DNA from: Terribacillus aidingensis
GTDB taxonomy: Bacteria > Bacillota > Bacilli > Bacillales > Amphibacillaceae
DNA: 64,000 nt
NCBI RefSeq assembly: GCF_900215625.1
Contig: NZ_OBEK01000002.1
Span: forward strand, 808,583-872,582
Reading direction: 5' to 3'
Shown: positions 17,195-26,338 of the stretch, one piece after another
Layout: each line of letters starts with the position of its first letter
How positions within the stretch are numbered: position 1 is the stretch's first letter
Notes under the pieces: generated by a model
The model's input: the letters and a program-made list of their open reading frames with translations, nothing else
Database searches by the model: none
Told to the model about the DNA's origin: nothing
Translations under genes and position numbers: made by a program

Positions 17195-19552
17195 ATGATT
17201 TTTGCCATCCTGATGCCATTTATAATTGCAATGTGCATCCCATTCATCGCAAGATTTAAATCTAAGATACATACTGGGTATGCAGTCTTCGCAACTGCTT
17301 TATCTATTTTCATTTATTTCCTCACACTCCTTGTCAGCGGAGAGACGGACATATTCTACCATTACAGCTGGATTCCATCCCTTGGACTGGATTTAACATT
17401 CTATACAGATGGACTTGCTTTGTTCTTCGCTTTACTGATTAGCGGAATAGGAGCACTAGTAGCATTTTACTCCGTTCATTATCTATCTAAAAATGAACGG
17501 CTCGGACATTTTTATGTCTATTTGCTTCTATTTATGGGGGCAATGCTCGGTATCGTCACATCTGATAATATTTATGCTCTTTATTCTTTCTGGGAGCTGA
17601 CTTCTGTTTCTTCCTTCTTATTGATCAGTTTTTGGTTTACTAAAAAAGCTTCTACCGACGGTGCCTTGAAATCTTTGCTCATTACGGTTTTGGGCGGATT
17701 TTCTTTGCTTGGAGCCTTGGTTCTGCTGCAAATCGTTACCGGCAGCACAAGCATACGTACCATTCTTTCAGAAGGAAGCTTAATTTTAAGCAGTGATTGG
17801 TTTCCGCTTATTATTGTTCTTCTGCTTCTGGCAGCTTGTACAAAGTCAGCACAGTTTCCTTTCCATATCTGGCTGCCCGATGCAATGGAAGCACCGACTC
17901 CAGTCAGTGCATATTTGCATTCTGCCACGATGGTAAAAGCCGGTTTATTCCTGCTTCTTCGCTTTACTCCTGTATTCAGAGAAAGTGAATCATTTTTCAT
18001 TGCTGTCTCGGTCATCGGTCTCTTGACTTTATTCTGGGGATCTTATATGGCAGTCAGACAGACAGATTTAAAAGGCATACTGGCTTATTCTACTATCAGC
18101 CAGCTCGGAATGATTATGTCTATGATCGGTTACGGAACAGAAGCTGCTCTTTTTGCTGCCATGTTCCATATCCTAAACCATGCTACGTTTAAGGGAAGCT
18201 TGTTCATGGCAGTTGGAATCATCGACCATGAAACCGGCACACGTAATATTCGCAAGCTTGGCGGGTTATGGAAGCTCATGCCGGTCACAGGAATCATCAG
18301 CGTACTAGCATCCTTCTCAATGGCTGGTGTACCGCTGCCGATATTAAATGGCTTCTTAAGTAAAGAGGAGTTCTTTACGAGTTCTTGGGAACTTGCGCAT
18401 ACTCGTACATTCAGCACCGGATTCGCTGATGTCTTAATGCACGTTGTCCCGTACGCTGCTGTAGCTGGAAGTATATTCACATTCGTTTACAGCATGTACT
18501 TCTTCTTCGGTACGTTTACCGGAAAAAGGGACAAGGACATAGCTGAAAAAGCGCATGATCCGAATTTTGGCATGCTCATTTCACCGATTTTGCTTGTCTG
18601 CGGCGTTGTGATTATAAGTATCTTTCCGAATTGGTTTAGTCATCATTTGCTTCACCCGGCAGCTAACGCAGTCTATGGAGAAGCATTAAAGGAGCATCAT
18701 ATTCACTTCTGGCATGGGTTCACACCTGCATTGGTTATGTCATTAATTGTCGTCATTCTCGGTACTGCATTCTACCTGACGAGAAAATACTGGGCTGGTC
18801 TGTATCAAGTTCTTCCCGGAAAGCTGTCTGGTAATGCTGTTTACAGAGCGCTGCTGACTGTAAGTGAAAAACAAACAAAAACAGTCAATGACCGTCTAGT
18901 TAACGGCTCACTCCGCCAATACAATATGGTCATCATCAGCGTCATTTCGGTTGTGACATTAGCCATATTATTCGGAACAAATGCCTTCGATTTAACTAAT
19001 ATTGATGTGTCTCCTGTGACCTTGCCAGGAAGTCTGCCTGAACTGGCAGTAGCTCTGATTATGATCACAGCAGCAATTGGTACGACTGTGTCAGAAAAGA
19101 AACTGACAGCTATTATTATCCTTGGTGTGGTCGGCTATGGCTTATCCATTTTGTTCGTTCTTTTCCGGGCACCGGATCTTGCTTTAACCCAATTAAGTAT
19201 TGAAACAATTACAGTTGTTCTCTTCTTGTTATGCTTCCGGCATCTGCCAGAAATGGAGCGGGACATAAAAGAGAAATTATCAAAGAAAGTTACAAATATC
19301 ATTATAGCTGCTGTCTGCGGACTTATGATGACGCTTGTCGGACTGGCAGCTTACAGTCAGCGTCTGTTCCCTTCCATCTCCGACTACTTTGTTAAGTATT
19401 CGTACAAACTGGGCGGCGGGGATAATATCGTTAACGTCATCCTGGTCGACTTCCGCGGATTGGATACGCTATTTGAAATTACGGTACTAGCCATTGCAGC
19501 TTTAGGCATTTATTCACTTATCAAGCTGCGCCATAAAGGAGAGGATCGCTAA
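17195..19552 (+). CDS. mrpA: Mrp Na+/H+ antiporter subunit A
   Basis: MrpA is the large subunit of the multi-subunit Mrp antiporter, related to NuoL of complex I. The 785-residue product has many membrane segments, with the conserved Glu in YSFWELTS (134), the Lys in CTKSAQFPFHIWLPDA (217), the motif SAYLHSATMVKAG and a C-terminal MbhE-like part (NIVNVILVDFRGLDT). Its length is normal for a separate MrpA, so no MrpB domain is fused to it. The ATG at 17195 follows GAGGAGG. The stop overlaps the next start as TAATG, and that next gene is mrpC, not mrpB. Confidence 0.96.
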   Translation: MIFAILMPFIIAMCIPFIARFKSKIHTGYAVFATALSIFIYFLTLLVSGETDIFYHYSWIPSLGLDLTFYTDGLALFFALLISGIGALVAFYSVHYLSKNERLGHFYVYLLLFMGAMLGIVTSDNIYALYSFWELTSVSSFLLISFWFTKKASTDGALKSLLITVLGGFSLLGALVLLQIVTGSTSIRTILSEGSLILSSDWFPLIIVLLLLAACTKSAQFPFHIWLPDAMEAPTPVSAYLHSATMVKAGLFLLLRFTPVFRESESFFIAVSVIGLLTLFWGSYMAVRQTDLKGILAYSTISQLGMIMSMIGYGTEAALFAAMFHILNHATFKGSLFMAVGIIDHETGTRNIRKLGGLWKLMPVTGIISVLASFSMAGVPLPILNGFLSKEEFFTSSWELAHTRTFSTGFADVLMHVVPYAAVAGSIFTFVYSMYFFFGTFTGKRDKDIAEKAHDPNFGMLISPILLVCGVVIISIFPNWFSHHLLHPAANAVYGEALKEHHIHFWHGFTPALVMSLIVVILGTAFYLTRKYWAGLYQVLPGKLSGNAVYRALLTVSEKQTKTVNDRLVNGSLRQYNMVIISVISVVTLAILFGTNAFDLTNIDVSPVTLPGSLPELAVALIMITAAIGTTVSEKKLTAIIILGVVGYGLSILFVLFRAPDLALTQLSIETITVVLFLLCFRHLPEMERDIKEKLSKKVTNIIIAAVCGLMMTLVGLAAYSQRLFPSISDYFVKYSYKLGGGDNIVNVILVDFRGLDTLFEITVLAIAALGIYSLIKLRHKGEDR

Positions 19553-19890
19553 TGGAAATCATAATGATTGTACTCGCAGGCATCCTCTTCGGATTTGCTG
19601 TTTATAACATTTTACAAAAACGGCTGCTCCGTATCGTTATCGGAACTGCCTTGCTATCCCATGCTGCCCACCTTTTCATCCTGACAATGGGGAAATTGAA
19701 GCGTGGTGCTGCACCCGTTCTCAGAGAAGGTGCAGAGAATTATTCTGATCCGCTGCCGCAAGCGCTGATCCTGACATCCATTGTTATCAGTTTCGGTGTT
19801 ACGAGCTTGCTTCTCGTTTTAGCATACAGGGCAGTCAAAACGAACGGGACAGATAATATGGAAGAATTAAGAGGTAATAACCATGACTAA
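19552..19890 (+). CDS. mrpC: Mrp antiporter subunit C
   Basis: MrpC corresponds to NuoK of complex I. The 112-residue product has three membrane segments (about 2-22, 28-48, 72-94) and the family pattern [12 protein letters not shown] followed by [17 protein letters not shown]. The start overlaps the mrpA stop (TAATG). In canonical operons mrpB stands here before mrpC; in this window it is absent. Confidence 0.95.
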   Translation: MEIIMIVLAGILFGFAVYNILQKRLLRIVIGTALLSHAAHLFILTMGKLKRGAAPVLREGAENYSDPLPQALILTSIVISFGVTSLLLVLAYRAVKTNGTDNMEELRGNNHD

Positions 19891-21367
19891 TCTTGCTATT
19901 TTACCGATTTTAATCCCTTTCCTTTCTGGTGTACTAGTTGCATTCACCCACAATCGGCTGGGGTTGACGCGAACATTAGCCATGCTTCTTGCTATCGTTC
20001 ACCTCATTACGATGGGTTTCCTATCGTTCCATGTGCTTACAGAAGGAAGTATTGTACTCGAAGCAGGGGATTGGATCGCTCCATACGGAATTGTACTTGT
20101 ATTGGATCCTTTAAGTGCTCTGCTCGTCCTGACAACAAGCATCATCTTAGTTGCAGCTGTCTGGTATGCACCATCCAGCGTGTCAGAAGAGCAGGAAAGT
20201 TTTTATTTCTATGCTTTTGTTTTCCTGTTAATAACAGGCGTATCTGGAGCATTCATAACAGGCGATCTATTTAACCTGTTTGTATTCTTCGAGGTTTTAT
20301 TAATGGCCTCTTATGCGCTTATCACGCATGGCGGAAAAAAAGTACAGCTGCGAGAGTCTATCAAGTATGTACTCATTAATCTCTTTTCGTCCATGCTTTT
20401 TGTTACAACTGTTTCTTATGTATATGCGGTGCTAGGGACAGTAAATATGGCACAGCTGGCAGAGCGTGCAGCGGCATCTGATTCACCAGGTATTATTACA
20501 ACTGTCGCCATACTGTTATTCTTTGTCTTTGCTACAAAGGGCGCAGCATTCCCGCTTTATTATTGGCTGCCGCGTTCTTATATTGTTCCTAATCCGGTTA
20601 TTTCCGCTTTATTTGGTGCGTTATTGACGAAAGTCGGTGTTTACTCCTTAATTCGGACATTCACGCTAATCTTTCATCAGCAGCCGGAAATCATTGATAA
20701 TCTGTTCATCTGGGTCGGCAATTTGACAATGCTATTCGGTGTCCTCGGTGCGCTCGCTTCTCGAAATATAAAATTGATTGTCGCTTATAACATTATTCCG
20801 GCAATCGGGTTCATGCTAGTAGGTATCGGCATGTTCAATATCGACGGCTTGAGCGGAAGCATTTATTATCTGCTTCAGGACATGATTATTAAAGCCGCTC
20901 TATTCTTGCTCGCTGGTACGATTGCAAGCCTTGCAGGTACAGCAGATATCAATAAAATGGGCGGTATGATTCGCTCTCACCCAATGCTTGGATGGATGTT
21001 CTTTATTGGAGGACTTGTGTTAGCAGGTGTTCCCCCGTTCAGCGGCTTCATCGGCAAGTTATTGCTCGTCCGCGGTGCTTTCGAAAAAGGAGAAACAGTA
21101 ACAGTTATTATTATGCTGATCACTAGCTTGCTGATTTTGCTTTCCATTGTTAGAGCGTTTATCCGTGTATTCTGGGGAGAAGGCAATACAGGAGCAGAAC
21201 CTGCAGGCAAACATGGATCTCAAATCTTTTCAGCCGGTTTTCTCATGCTGTTTACCGTCTTTCTTGGCATCGGTGCAGAAGCTATCCTGCCTAGCGTGCA
21301 ACAGATCGCGGATTACCTGCTTGAACCGCAAACGTACATTGAACTCGTTTTGAAGGGGGATCACTAA
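19883..21367 (+). CDS. mrpD: Mrp antiporter subunit D
   Basis: MrpD is a NuoM/NuoN-like proton-translocating subunit. The 494-residue product has Glu137 ([12 protein letters not shown]) and Lys219 ([16 protein letters not shown]), at the positions shown to be essential for antiport in Bacillus pseudofirmus MrpD. It starts at the ATG at 19883 with an 8-base overlap of mrpC. No defect is visible. Confidence 0.97.
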   Translation: MTNLAILPILIPFLSGVLVAFTHNRLGLTRTLAMLLAIVHLITMGFLSFHVLTEGSIVLEAGDWIAPYGIVLVLDPLSALLVLTTSIILVAAVWYAPSSVSEEQESFYFYAFVFLLITGVSGAFITGDLFNLFVFFEVLLMASYALITHGGKKVQLRESIKYVLINLFSSMLFVTTVSYVYAVLGTVNMAQLAERAAASDSPGIITTVAILLFFVFATKGAAFPLYYWLPRSYIVPNPVISALFGALLTKVGVYSLIRTFTLIFHQQPEIIDNLFIWVGNLTMLFGVLGALASRNIKLIVAYNIIPAIGFMLVGIGMFNIDGLSGSIYYLLQDMIIKAALFLLAGTIASLAGTADINKMGGMIRSHPMLGWMFFIGGLVLAGVPPFSGFIGKLLLVRGAFEKGETVTVIIMLITSLLILLSIVRAFIRVFWGEGNTGAEPAGKHGSQIFSAGFLMLFTVFLGIGAEAILPSVQQIADYLLEPQTYIELVLKGDH

Positions 21368-21844
21368 ATGGCTTTTCAAATATGTATAAATTTACTGATT
21401 GCCGTAATGTGGACTTTTCTTGGCGAGTCCTATAACTTCTCCGGTTTTGTAATCGGTTATCTGGTCGGTATTGTTTTATTGTTTTTCTTAAGACGATTCC
21501 TTAGAGGTCCGTTTTATCTGAAGCGCGTGTACAAAATGCTTGTCCTGGTGTTCATTTTTATAAAAGAGCTGCTGTTATCGAATTTAGATATAACTAAGCT
21601 CGTATATGCAAGACGCTTGGATATCAATCCTGGTATCTTTACGTTAGAAACAGAACTAGAAACAGATTGGGAAATTACACTCTTAGCTTGTTTAATAACG
21701 CTAACGCCTGGTACGGTGACAGTTGCTGTTTCTCCTGATAAGAAGAAACTCTATATCCATGCGATGGACATTGTCGATATGCAAGATGCCGTTCATTCCA
21801 TCAAGAACAGCTTTGAGAAACATATCATGGAGGTGACACGATGA
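21368..21844 (+). CDS. mrpE: Mrp antiporter subunit E
   Basis: The 158-residue product has two or three N-terminal membrane segments and a soluble C-terminal part with the family motif LITLTPGTVTVAVSPDKK. The ATG follows the mrpD stop without any gap, and its end overlaps mrpF by four bases. Confidence 0.95.
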   Translation: MAFQICINLLIAVMWTFLGESYNFSGFVIGYLVGIVLLFFLRRFLRGPFYLKRVYKMLVLVFIFIKELLLSNLDITKLVYARRLDINPGIFTLETELETDWEITLLACLITLTPGTVTVAVSPDKKKLYIHAMDIVDMQDAVHSIKNSFEKHIMEVTR

Positions 21845-22152
21845 GTGCCTTGCAAGATGATTTCGCTTCAATTGTTCAGATGGTATCGATTATTTGCTTG
21901 ATTGTCCTAAGTGTCTCTATCATTTTGTTGATTATCCGTGTGCTGAAGGGACCGACAAATGCAGACCGAGCAGTTGCTTTGGATGCTATTGGAGTTAATA
22001 TTATGGCTTTTGCAGCCTTACTGGCTATCATTTTGGTAACACCGAACTTTAATGATATCGTACTTCTGATTGGTATCCTGCTGTTTATCGGAACAGTAGC
22101 TATCGCAATTTATTTGGAAAAGGGTGATTTGATTGATACAGACGATAATTGA
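21841..22152 (+). CDS. mrpF: Mrp antiporter subunit F
   Basis: The 103-residue product has three membrane segments and the family motif RVLKGPTNADRAVALDAIG. It overlaps mrpE by ATGA and mrpG by 20 bases. In solved Mrp complexes MrpF and MrpG sit next to MrpA and MrpE. Confidence 0.95.
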   Translation: MSALQDDFASIVQMVSIICLIVLSVSIILLIIRVLKGPTNADRAVALDAIGVNIMAFAALLAIILVTPNFNDIVLLIGILLFIGTVAIAIYLEKGDLIDTDDN

Positions 22153-22519
22153 GATCATCCTTGATGTCCTTGTCATTCTACTCTTACTTGGCGGTGCATT
22201 TATCGTGTTTACCGCTTCAGTTGGTGTCCTGCGCTTCCCTGATATTTATACAAGACTCCACGCTGCGAGTAAGGGCTCCACACTTGGCGTGGCAGGTATC
22301 CTTATCGGCGCTTTCATCTTTCACTACATGGAATATGGAATTGTCAGCGGCAGGCTGATTCTGGGTGTGCTGTTTATCATGCTGACTGCACCGGTAGCCA
22401 GCCACTTAATTTCCAGGGCGGCTCACCTGCGCGGAGCCAAACCATACGGTACGTTAAAGGATCAATACCAAGAAGCAATTGATGCAGAAAAACGGAAACA
22501 AGATAAAAATGCAAAGTGA
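22133..22519 (+). CDS. mrpG: Mrp antiporter subunit G
   Basis: The 128-residue product has three membrane segments and the family motif [18 protein letters not shown]. The start is a TTG at 22133 inside the end of mrpF, preceded by AAAGGGTG. The stop codon lies in the 5' arm of the operon terminator. Confidence 0.95.
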   Translation: MIQTIIEIILDVLVILLLLGGAFIVFTASVGVLRFPDIYTRLHAASKGSTLGVAGILIGAFIFHYMEYGIVSGRLILGVLFIMLTAPVASHLISRAAHLRGAKPYGTLKDQYQEAIDAEKRKQDKNAK

Positions 22520-22550
22520 ATGCCTGGGGGCATTCACTTTTTCTTTTTCT
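22513..22550 (+). terminator. Terminator of the mrp operon
   Basis: Stem AAAGTGAATGCC / GGCATTCACTTT, a 12-bp perfect stem with a 4-base loop and a T-rich tail. It includes the mrpG stop codon. Confidence 0.9.
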
Positions 22551-22632
22551 AATGGACAGACACTTTCAGAGACTCCTTTACATAAAGTGTCGTATAGGCT
22601 TTTGCCTGAAGCGCATTAGGAGGTGTAAGAAA

Positions 22633-23331
22633 TTGAGTATCATTGGTGCAATTGGACTCCTCTTAAAAGAAGCTATGTTCTTCGTTTCCTATGTGAAGAA
22701 CCATGCATTTCCGCAGCCCCTCCCCCCTGAGGAAGAAGCAGTCCATATTGAACGTATGAAACAAGGGGATGAAGTGAGCCGCAACAAATTAATTGAACAT
22801 AATTTGCGTCTTGTCGCCCATATTGTTAAGAAATTTGAGAATACAGGTGAAGATGCAGAGGATCTCATCTCGATTGGTACGATTGGTTTAATTAAAGGCA
22901 TCGAAAGCTACTCCAGTGACAAAGGAACCAAACTTGCTACATACGCGGCAAGATGTATTGAGAATGAAATACTCATGCATCTGCGTGCTTTAAAAAAGAC
23001 AAAGAAAGATATTTCCCTGCATGATCCAATAGGTCAGGATAAAGAAGGCAACGAAATCAGCCTGATCGATATCCTTCAAGCCGAGAATGACGACATTATT
23101 GAATACATCCAGCTTAATATGGAAGTAGAAAAGATTAAGGAATACATTGGTATTCTTGATGGACGGGAAAAAGAAGTGATCGTCAGCCGATATGGTCTTA
23201 ATAATGAGGAAGATATGACACAGCGGGAGATTGCAAAAAAGTTGAATATTTCACGCAGTTACGTTTCTCGTATTGAGAAACGAGCGTTAATGAAAATTTT
23301 CCATGAATATTACCGTCAGCACCGTACGTGA
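22633..23331 (+). CDS. sigK: RNA polymerase sporulation sigma factor SigK, uninterrupted
   Basis: Sigma-K directs late mother-cell transcription. The 232-residue precursor has the pro-sequence ([17 protein letters not shown]) followed by the processing region [12 protein letters not shown], region 2 ([30 protein letters not shown]) and a region 4 helix-turn-helix ([20 protein letters not shown]). I chose the TTG at 22633, just after AGGAGGTG; upstream in-frame codons belong to the leader. The frame is continuous, so there is no skin element as in B. subtilis 168. It is the only sigma factor gene in the window. Confidence 0.97.
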   Translation: MSIIGAIGLLLKEAMFFVSYVKNHAFPQPLPPEEEAVHIERMKQGDEVSRNKLIEHNLRLVAHIVKKFENTGEDAEDLISIGTIGLIKGIESYSSDKGTKLATYAARCIENEILMHLRALKKTKKDISLHDPIGQDKEGNEISLIDILQAENDDIIEYIQLNMEVEKIKEYIGILDGREKEVIVSRYGLNNEEDMTQREIAKKLNISRSYVSRIEKRALMKIFHEYYRQHRT

Positions 23332-23385
23332 GAGGCCTATATCTCGCTTTCTGCATACGCTAAGGTAAAAGGAGGTAAAACCATT

Positions 23386-23511
23386 ATGCACCCTCATCCT
23401 CTTCCTCCCGGATCCTACAAGCAGCGTGTCAGTACCGGTGCACTGATTGCAGCATTTCTCGTTTTACTCTTTATCGGCGGCACTTACGCTTGGGAAAATA
23501 TATGGGATTAA
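23386..23511 (+). CDS. 41-residue single-pass membrane protein after sigK
   Basis: An excellent ribosome site (AAAGGAGGT) lies 7 bases before the ATG. The product starts MHPHPLPPGSYKQRVS, has one hydrophobic segment (about residues 18-34) and ends ENIWD. I do not recognise the family. A CATACGCTA sequence at 23354-23362 matches the sigma-K -10 pattern CATANNNTA, but I find no good -35. It lies 54 bases after sigK and is followed by a terminator. Confidence 0.65.
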   Translation: MHPHPLPPGSYKQRVSTGALIAAFLVLLFIGGTYAWENIWD

Positions 23512-23514
23512 TCA

Positions 23515-23545
23515 AAAAAACTCCGATTTGATAATCGGAGTTTTA
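23515..23545. terminator. Bidirectional terminator between the 41-aa gene and yrhC
   Basis: Stem AACTCCGATT / AATCGGAGTT flanked by an A-run and a T-run, so it can serve both converging genes. It touches the yrhC stop codon. Confidence 0.8.
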
Positions 23546-23770
23546 GCTTTCTAATTTTTTCTGCCAGCGCTTTATTGCAAACCAGATAAGTATCGCCGTA
23601 ACGACACATCCACCGGTAAGTGCGAAAAGTATATTTGCTTTATCTGAAGGTTCCAAATAGACATTAATTATTGATCCAAGATATAAATAACTTCCAAGAA
23701 TCAGAAGCGCCAATGCAAAACGGCGATAATCTGCAATCTTGTCTAGCAGCTGCTGCTGTCTTTTCTCCAT
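23543..23770 (-). CDS. yrhC: YrhC family membrane protein
   Basis: This 75-residue protein has two membrane segments (about 17-37 and 44-65) and the family start MEKRQQQLLDKIADYRRFA. In B. subtilis yrhC closes the mtnN-mccA-mccB-yrhC operon of methionine-to-cysteine conversion. Here it follows mtnN directly, but a terminator lies between them and mccA and mccB are missing. The function is unknown. Confidence 0.8.
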   Translation of the reverse strand: MEKRQQQLLDKIADYRRFALALLILGSYLYLGSIINVYLEPSDKANILFALTGGCVVTAILIWFAIKRWQKKLES

Positions 23771-23813
23771 TTTGTCGCCCCCTCTTCTAATCTAGCAACA
23801 TTGTAACACAAAA

Positions 23814-23843
23814 AAAGACAGCAATTACCTGGTAATTGCTGTC
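23814..23843 (-). terminator. Terminator of mtnN
   Basis: Minus-strand stem GACAGCAATTACC / GGTAATTGCTGTC followed by seven T. It separates mtnN from yrhC. Confidence 0.9.
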
Positions 23844-23850
23844 ACTCTTT

Positions 23851-24543
23851 TTAATAGTGTTCTACCATCTTCATTATCAGATTAGCCGCATTACGTGCCG
23901 CTTGATCTAAGAATGCATCAAAGGATACAGATGATTCCTTACCTGCTATGTCGGATAATGCACGCACGATGACGAAAGGTGTGCCGTAATGATAAGCAAC
24001 TTGCGCTACAGCAGCAGCTTCCATCTCCGCTGCCAGCATCGCTGGAAACTTCTCTCTGACAAATGCAACACGATTCGGATCTGACATAAAGCTGTCACCT
24101 GTAGCGATCAAACCGATTTCTGCATTTGTATCAGGGAATTGGTCAATCACACTTTTAGCCAGCTTTACAAGCGCTTGATCCGCTTGGAATGCTGGAGGCA
24201 TTTGAGGTACTTGTCCATAAGCATAGTCGAACGCCGTGACATCTACGTCATGATGAACGACTGCATCAGAAATGACAATATCACCTACTTCAAGCTTTTC
24301 CGCGAATCCGCCAGCTGATCCTGTATTAATAATTGCTTCAGGTGCGTAACGCTCAATCAGCATAGCTGCCGCAAGTGCCGCATTTACTTTACCGATTCCG
24401 GATTTAAGAAGTACAACAGATTTCTCCGATAAGGTACCCTCGGTAATTTCATAGCCTGCTACAACTGTTTCCTTCTTATTTGTCATTGTTTCTTTTAGTA
24501 ATGCTACTTCTTCGTCCATTGCTCCGATAATACCGATAGTCAT
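23851..24543 (-). CDS. mtnN: 5'-methylthioadenosine/S-adenosylhomocysteine nucleosidase
   Basis: MtnN cleaves MTA and SAH, removing SAM by-products and feeding methionine salvage. The 230-residue product has the N-terminal [16 protein letters not shown], the GSAGGF motif, the purine/ribose site [11 protein letters not shown] and catalytic Asp in ALSDIAG. Standard length. It lies downstream of yrrS; in B. subtilis yrrT precedes it, which is not seen here. Confidence 0.97.
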   Translation of the reverse strand: MTIGIIGAMDEEVALLKETMTNKKETVVAGYEITEGTLSEKSVVLLKSGIGKVNAALAAAMLIERYAPEAIINTGSAGGFAEKLEVGDIVISDAVVHHDVDVTAFDYAYGQVPQMPPAFQADQALVKLAKSVIDQFPDTNAEIGLIATGDSFMSDPNRVAFVREKFPAMLAAEMEAAAVAQVAYHYGTPFVIVRALSDIAGKESSVSFDAFLDQAARNAANLIMKMVEHY

Positions 24544-24570
24544 ACTGTTTGCTCCTTTACTTCTCTATAT

Positions 24571-25221
24571 CTAGTAAGAATTCTTTTTATCGTTTTCTTT
24601 CAATACTTCTACTTTTGTTACTTTCCAGCCGTCTCCATCTACCCAGCTTGCGTATACACGGAATGTTTCGTCCGAACCAGGACCAGAAATCGTCGCTAAA
24701 ATATCATTACCGCCATTTCCGTTATTCTCAATGGCCCAGGGTGTCATAGTCGCTGGATCTAATCCAACTGCTCCTCCTACCGCCTGTAGGATCTCATTCC
24801 AATCTGTTGTGCCTTTTTGGAAAGTCGTCGTATGGGCACCAGACTGCTCTGTACCAATCGGTTCCCAATCTTTCTTGTATGCTTCTTTCACATTATCATC
24901 GGATGGCTCGACTTCTTCTTTTTTGCTGTCTTTTTCCTCTTTATCTTCTTCTTCTTTCTTTTCTTCATCGCTTTGCTCTTTATTCTCGTCATCAGAAGCA
25001 CTGTTACCTGACACCTGATCTGCGATGGTCTGCTTATTTTGGTCGTCATCCGCTGTCTCATTTGAGGCAGTTGGTTTATTATTCAGAACTGCGATAAGCA
25101 ACACGACGACTACTGCTGCTCCAACTAAAGCCAAGACGAGGCTCAGCCACTTTTTCGGTTTTCTTCGCTGGTTCCGATTATTTAATCTGGAATAATCCTT
25201 ATTTTCATCAGCCATGTTCAT
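24571..25221 (-). CDS. yrrS: YrrS family protein (DUF1510)
   Basis: The 216-residue product has a basic cytoplasmic N-terminus (NRNQRRKPKKW), one membrane segment (about 27-47), a long acidic Lys/Glu/Asp linker (about 75-110) and the DUF1510 domain (KDWEPIGTEQSGAHTTTFQKG onward). In B. subtilis yrrS follows pbpI, a sporulation-linked penicillin-binding protein gene. No pbpI is present here. A minus-strand TATAAT lies about 20 bases upstream of the start with a TTGGCT 16 bases before it. Confidence 0.88.
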   Translation of the reverse strand: MNMADENKDYSRLNNRNQRRKPKKWLSLVLALVGAAVVVVLLIAVLNNKPTASNETADDDQNKQTIADQVSGNSASDDENKEQSDEEKKEEEDKEEKDSKKEEVEPSDDNVKEAYKKDWEPIGTEQSGAHTTTFQKGTTDWNEILQAVGGAVGLDPATMTPWAIENNGNGGNDILATISGPGSDETFRVYASWVDGDGWKVTKVEVLKENDKKNSY

Positions 25222-25435
25222 CCCTCCTCATTGGTTTCTATTATACTATGAACAGCATCATAGCCAAAGTCATAATATAGGCAGATTTTTAATTCGGTAT
25301 TTTTGTTGAAGACTCGCTAATTTTGGCATACAGGAAGGAATACGTGCATAAGTATCTAACTATATAAACAAGAAAAGCAGGTGGAACTTCTTTCGTCAGT
25401 CTTCAAGCTTCCTGTGGAAAGAGAGGAAGATAACC

Positions 25436-25690
25436 ATGATGAATGTGACAAGAATGGATACGAACCTTTGGGGACACGAATCGTTCGAGTATGTCGGCTA
25501 TGACAAGGAAGCCGAGACCTTCTCTATCTTCTTATTAGAAGGATGTTGTTTATCCTTTACTAGCGTGAAAGAACATGTCGTCTTCTCTTTTCTGCTCGCA
25601 CTTGATAAAGAGCGTTTTATCCTGCAAAAACTTATACCCTTTTTCCCGTTAGAGAAGTCTTCCGGGCAACTCGTAAATCAGGCACAATAA
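25436..25690 (+). CDS. Small KTSC-like domain protein
   Basis: The 84-residue product shows the pattern of the KTSC domain: FEYVGYDKEAETFSIFLLEG, then a V-x-E segment, then LLALDKERF. KTSC domains are small and often found in RNA- or phage-linked proteins, with no settled function. A ribosome site AGAGGAAG lies before two adjacent ATG codons (25436 and 25439). It occupies the place of pbpI between greA and yrrS, on the opposite strand, and ends in a good terminator. Confidence 0.6.
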   Translation: MMNVTRMDTNLWGHESFEYVGYDKEAETFSIFLLEGCCLSFTSVKEHVVFSFLLALDKERFILQKLIPFFPLEKSSGQLVNQAQ

Positions 25691-25731
25691 AACAAGCTGC
25701 TTCCATACAATTCGGAAGCAGCTTTTGTTTT
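25689..25731. terminator. Bidirectional terminator between the KTSC-like gene and greA
   Basis: Stem AACAAGCTGCTTCC / GGAAGCAGCTTTTGTT with A- and T-rich flanks on both sides. Confidence 0.85.
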
Positions 25732-25740
25732 ATGTCTAGC

Positions 25741-26217
25741 TTATTCAACTTTTGTGATTTTAACTTGGATATCGCCGCCTGGTGTCGCGACAGAAAGTTC
25801 TTCACCAACTTCATGGCCAATCAGACTTTTGGCAATTGGAGAGTCATTTGAGATCTTGCCCTCAAATGGATCTGCTTCTGCGCTGCCGACGATTGTGTAG
25901 CTTTCTTCGTCGCCGTCAGGCAATTCGATAAAGGTAACTGTCTTACCCATACCGACCATGTCAGGGTTATCTGTATCACTTTCAATAATGACCGCATTAC
26001 GGATCATATTTTCTGTTGTAGCGATTTTAGATTCAACGAATGCTTGTTCATCTTTCGCCGCATCATATTCAGAGTTCTCGGACAAGTCACCGAAACCGCG
26101 AGCAATCTTGATACGCTCTACAACTTCCTGACGACGTGTTGTCTTTAGAAACTCCAATTCCTCCTCTAATTTCGCCAAACCTTCTTTAGTCATGTAATAT
26201 TGTTTTTCTGTAGCCAA
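25741..26217 (-). CDS. greA: Transcription elongation factor GreA
   Basis: GreA rescues backtracked RNA polymerase by stimulating RNA cleavage. The 158-residue product has the N-terminal coiled coil with acidic tip ([17 protein letters not shown]) and the C-terminal FKBP-like domain ([19 protein letters not shown]). I chose the TTG at 26217 (TTG GCT ACA GAA), 8 bases after AAGGAG, because a GTG three codons earlier lies too close to that site. It is the last gene of the mltG-trmR-udk-greA series. Confidence 0.96.
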   Translation of the reverse strand: MATEKQYYMTKEGLAKLEEELEFLKTTRRQEVVERIKIARGFGDLSENSEYDAAKDEQAFVESKIATTENMIRNAVIIESDTDNPDMVGMGKTVTFIELPDGDEESYTIVGSAEADPFEGKISNDSPIAKSLIGHEVGEELSVATPGGDIQVKITKVE

Positions 26218-26338
26218 TTCAAACACTCCTTGAGCTCTAAAAGATTGCTTTCCCTTTGCCTAATCGCTATAGCGTTTTCATACATATTCCATACTATGGC
26301 AGATTAACGTTAAAAATTCAATACTTATCTGTACAAGT

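Noticed and set aside
23332..23353. Hairpin GTGAGA/TCTCGC after sigK as a terminator
   Set aside because: The stem is short and no T-run follows; the next good terminator is at 23515-23545.
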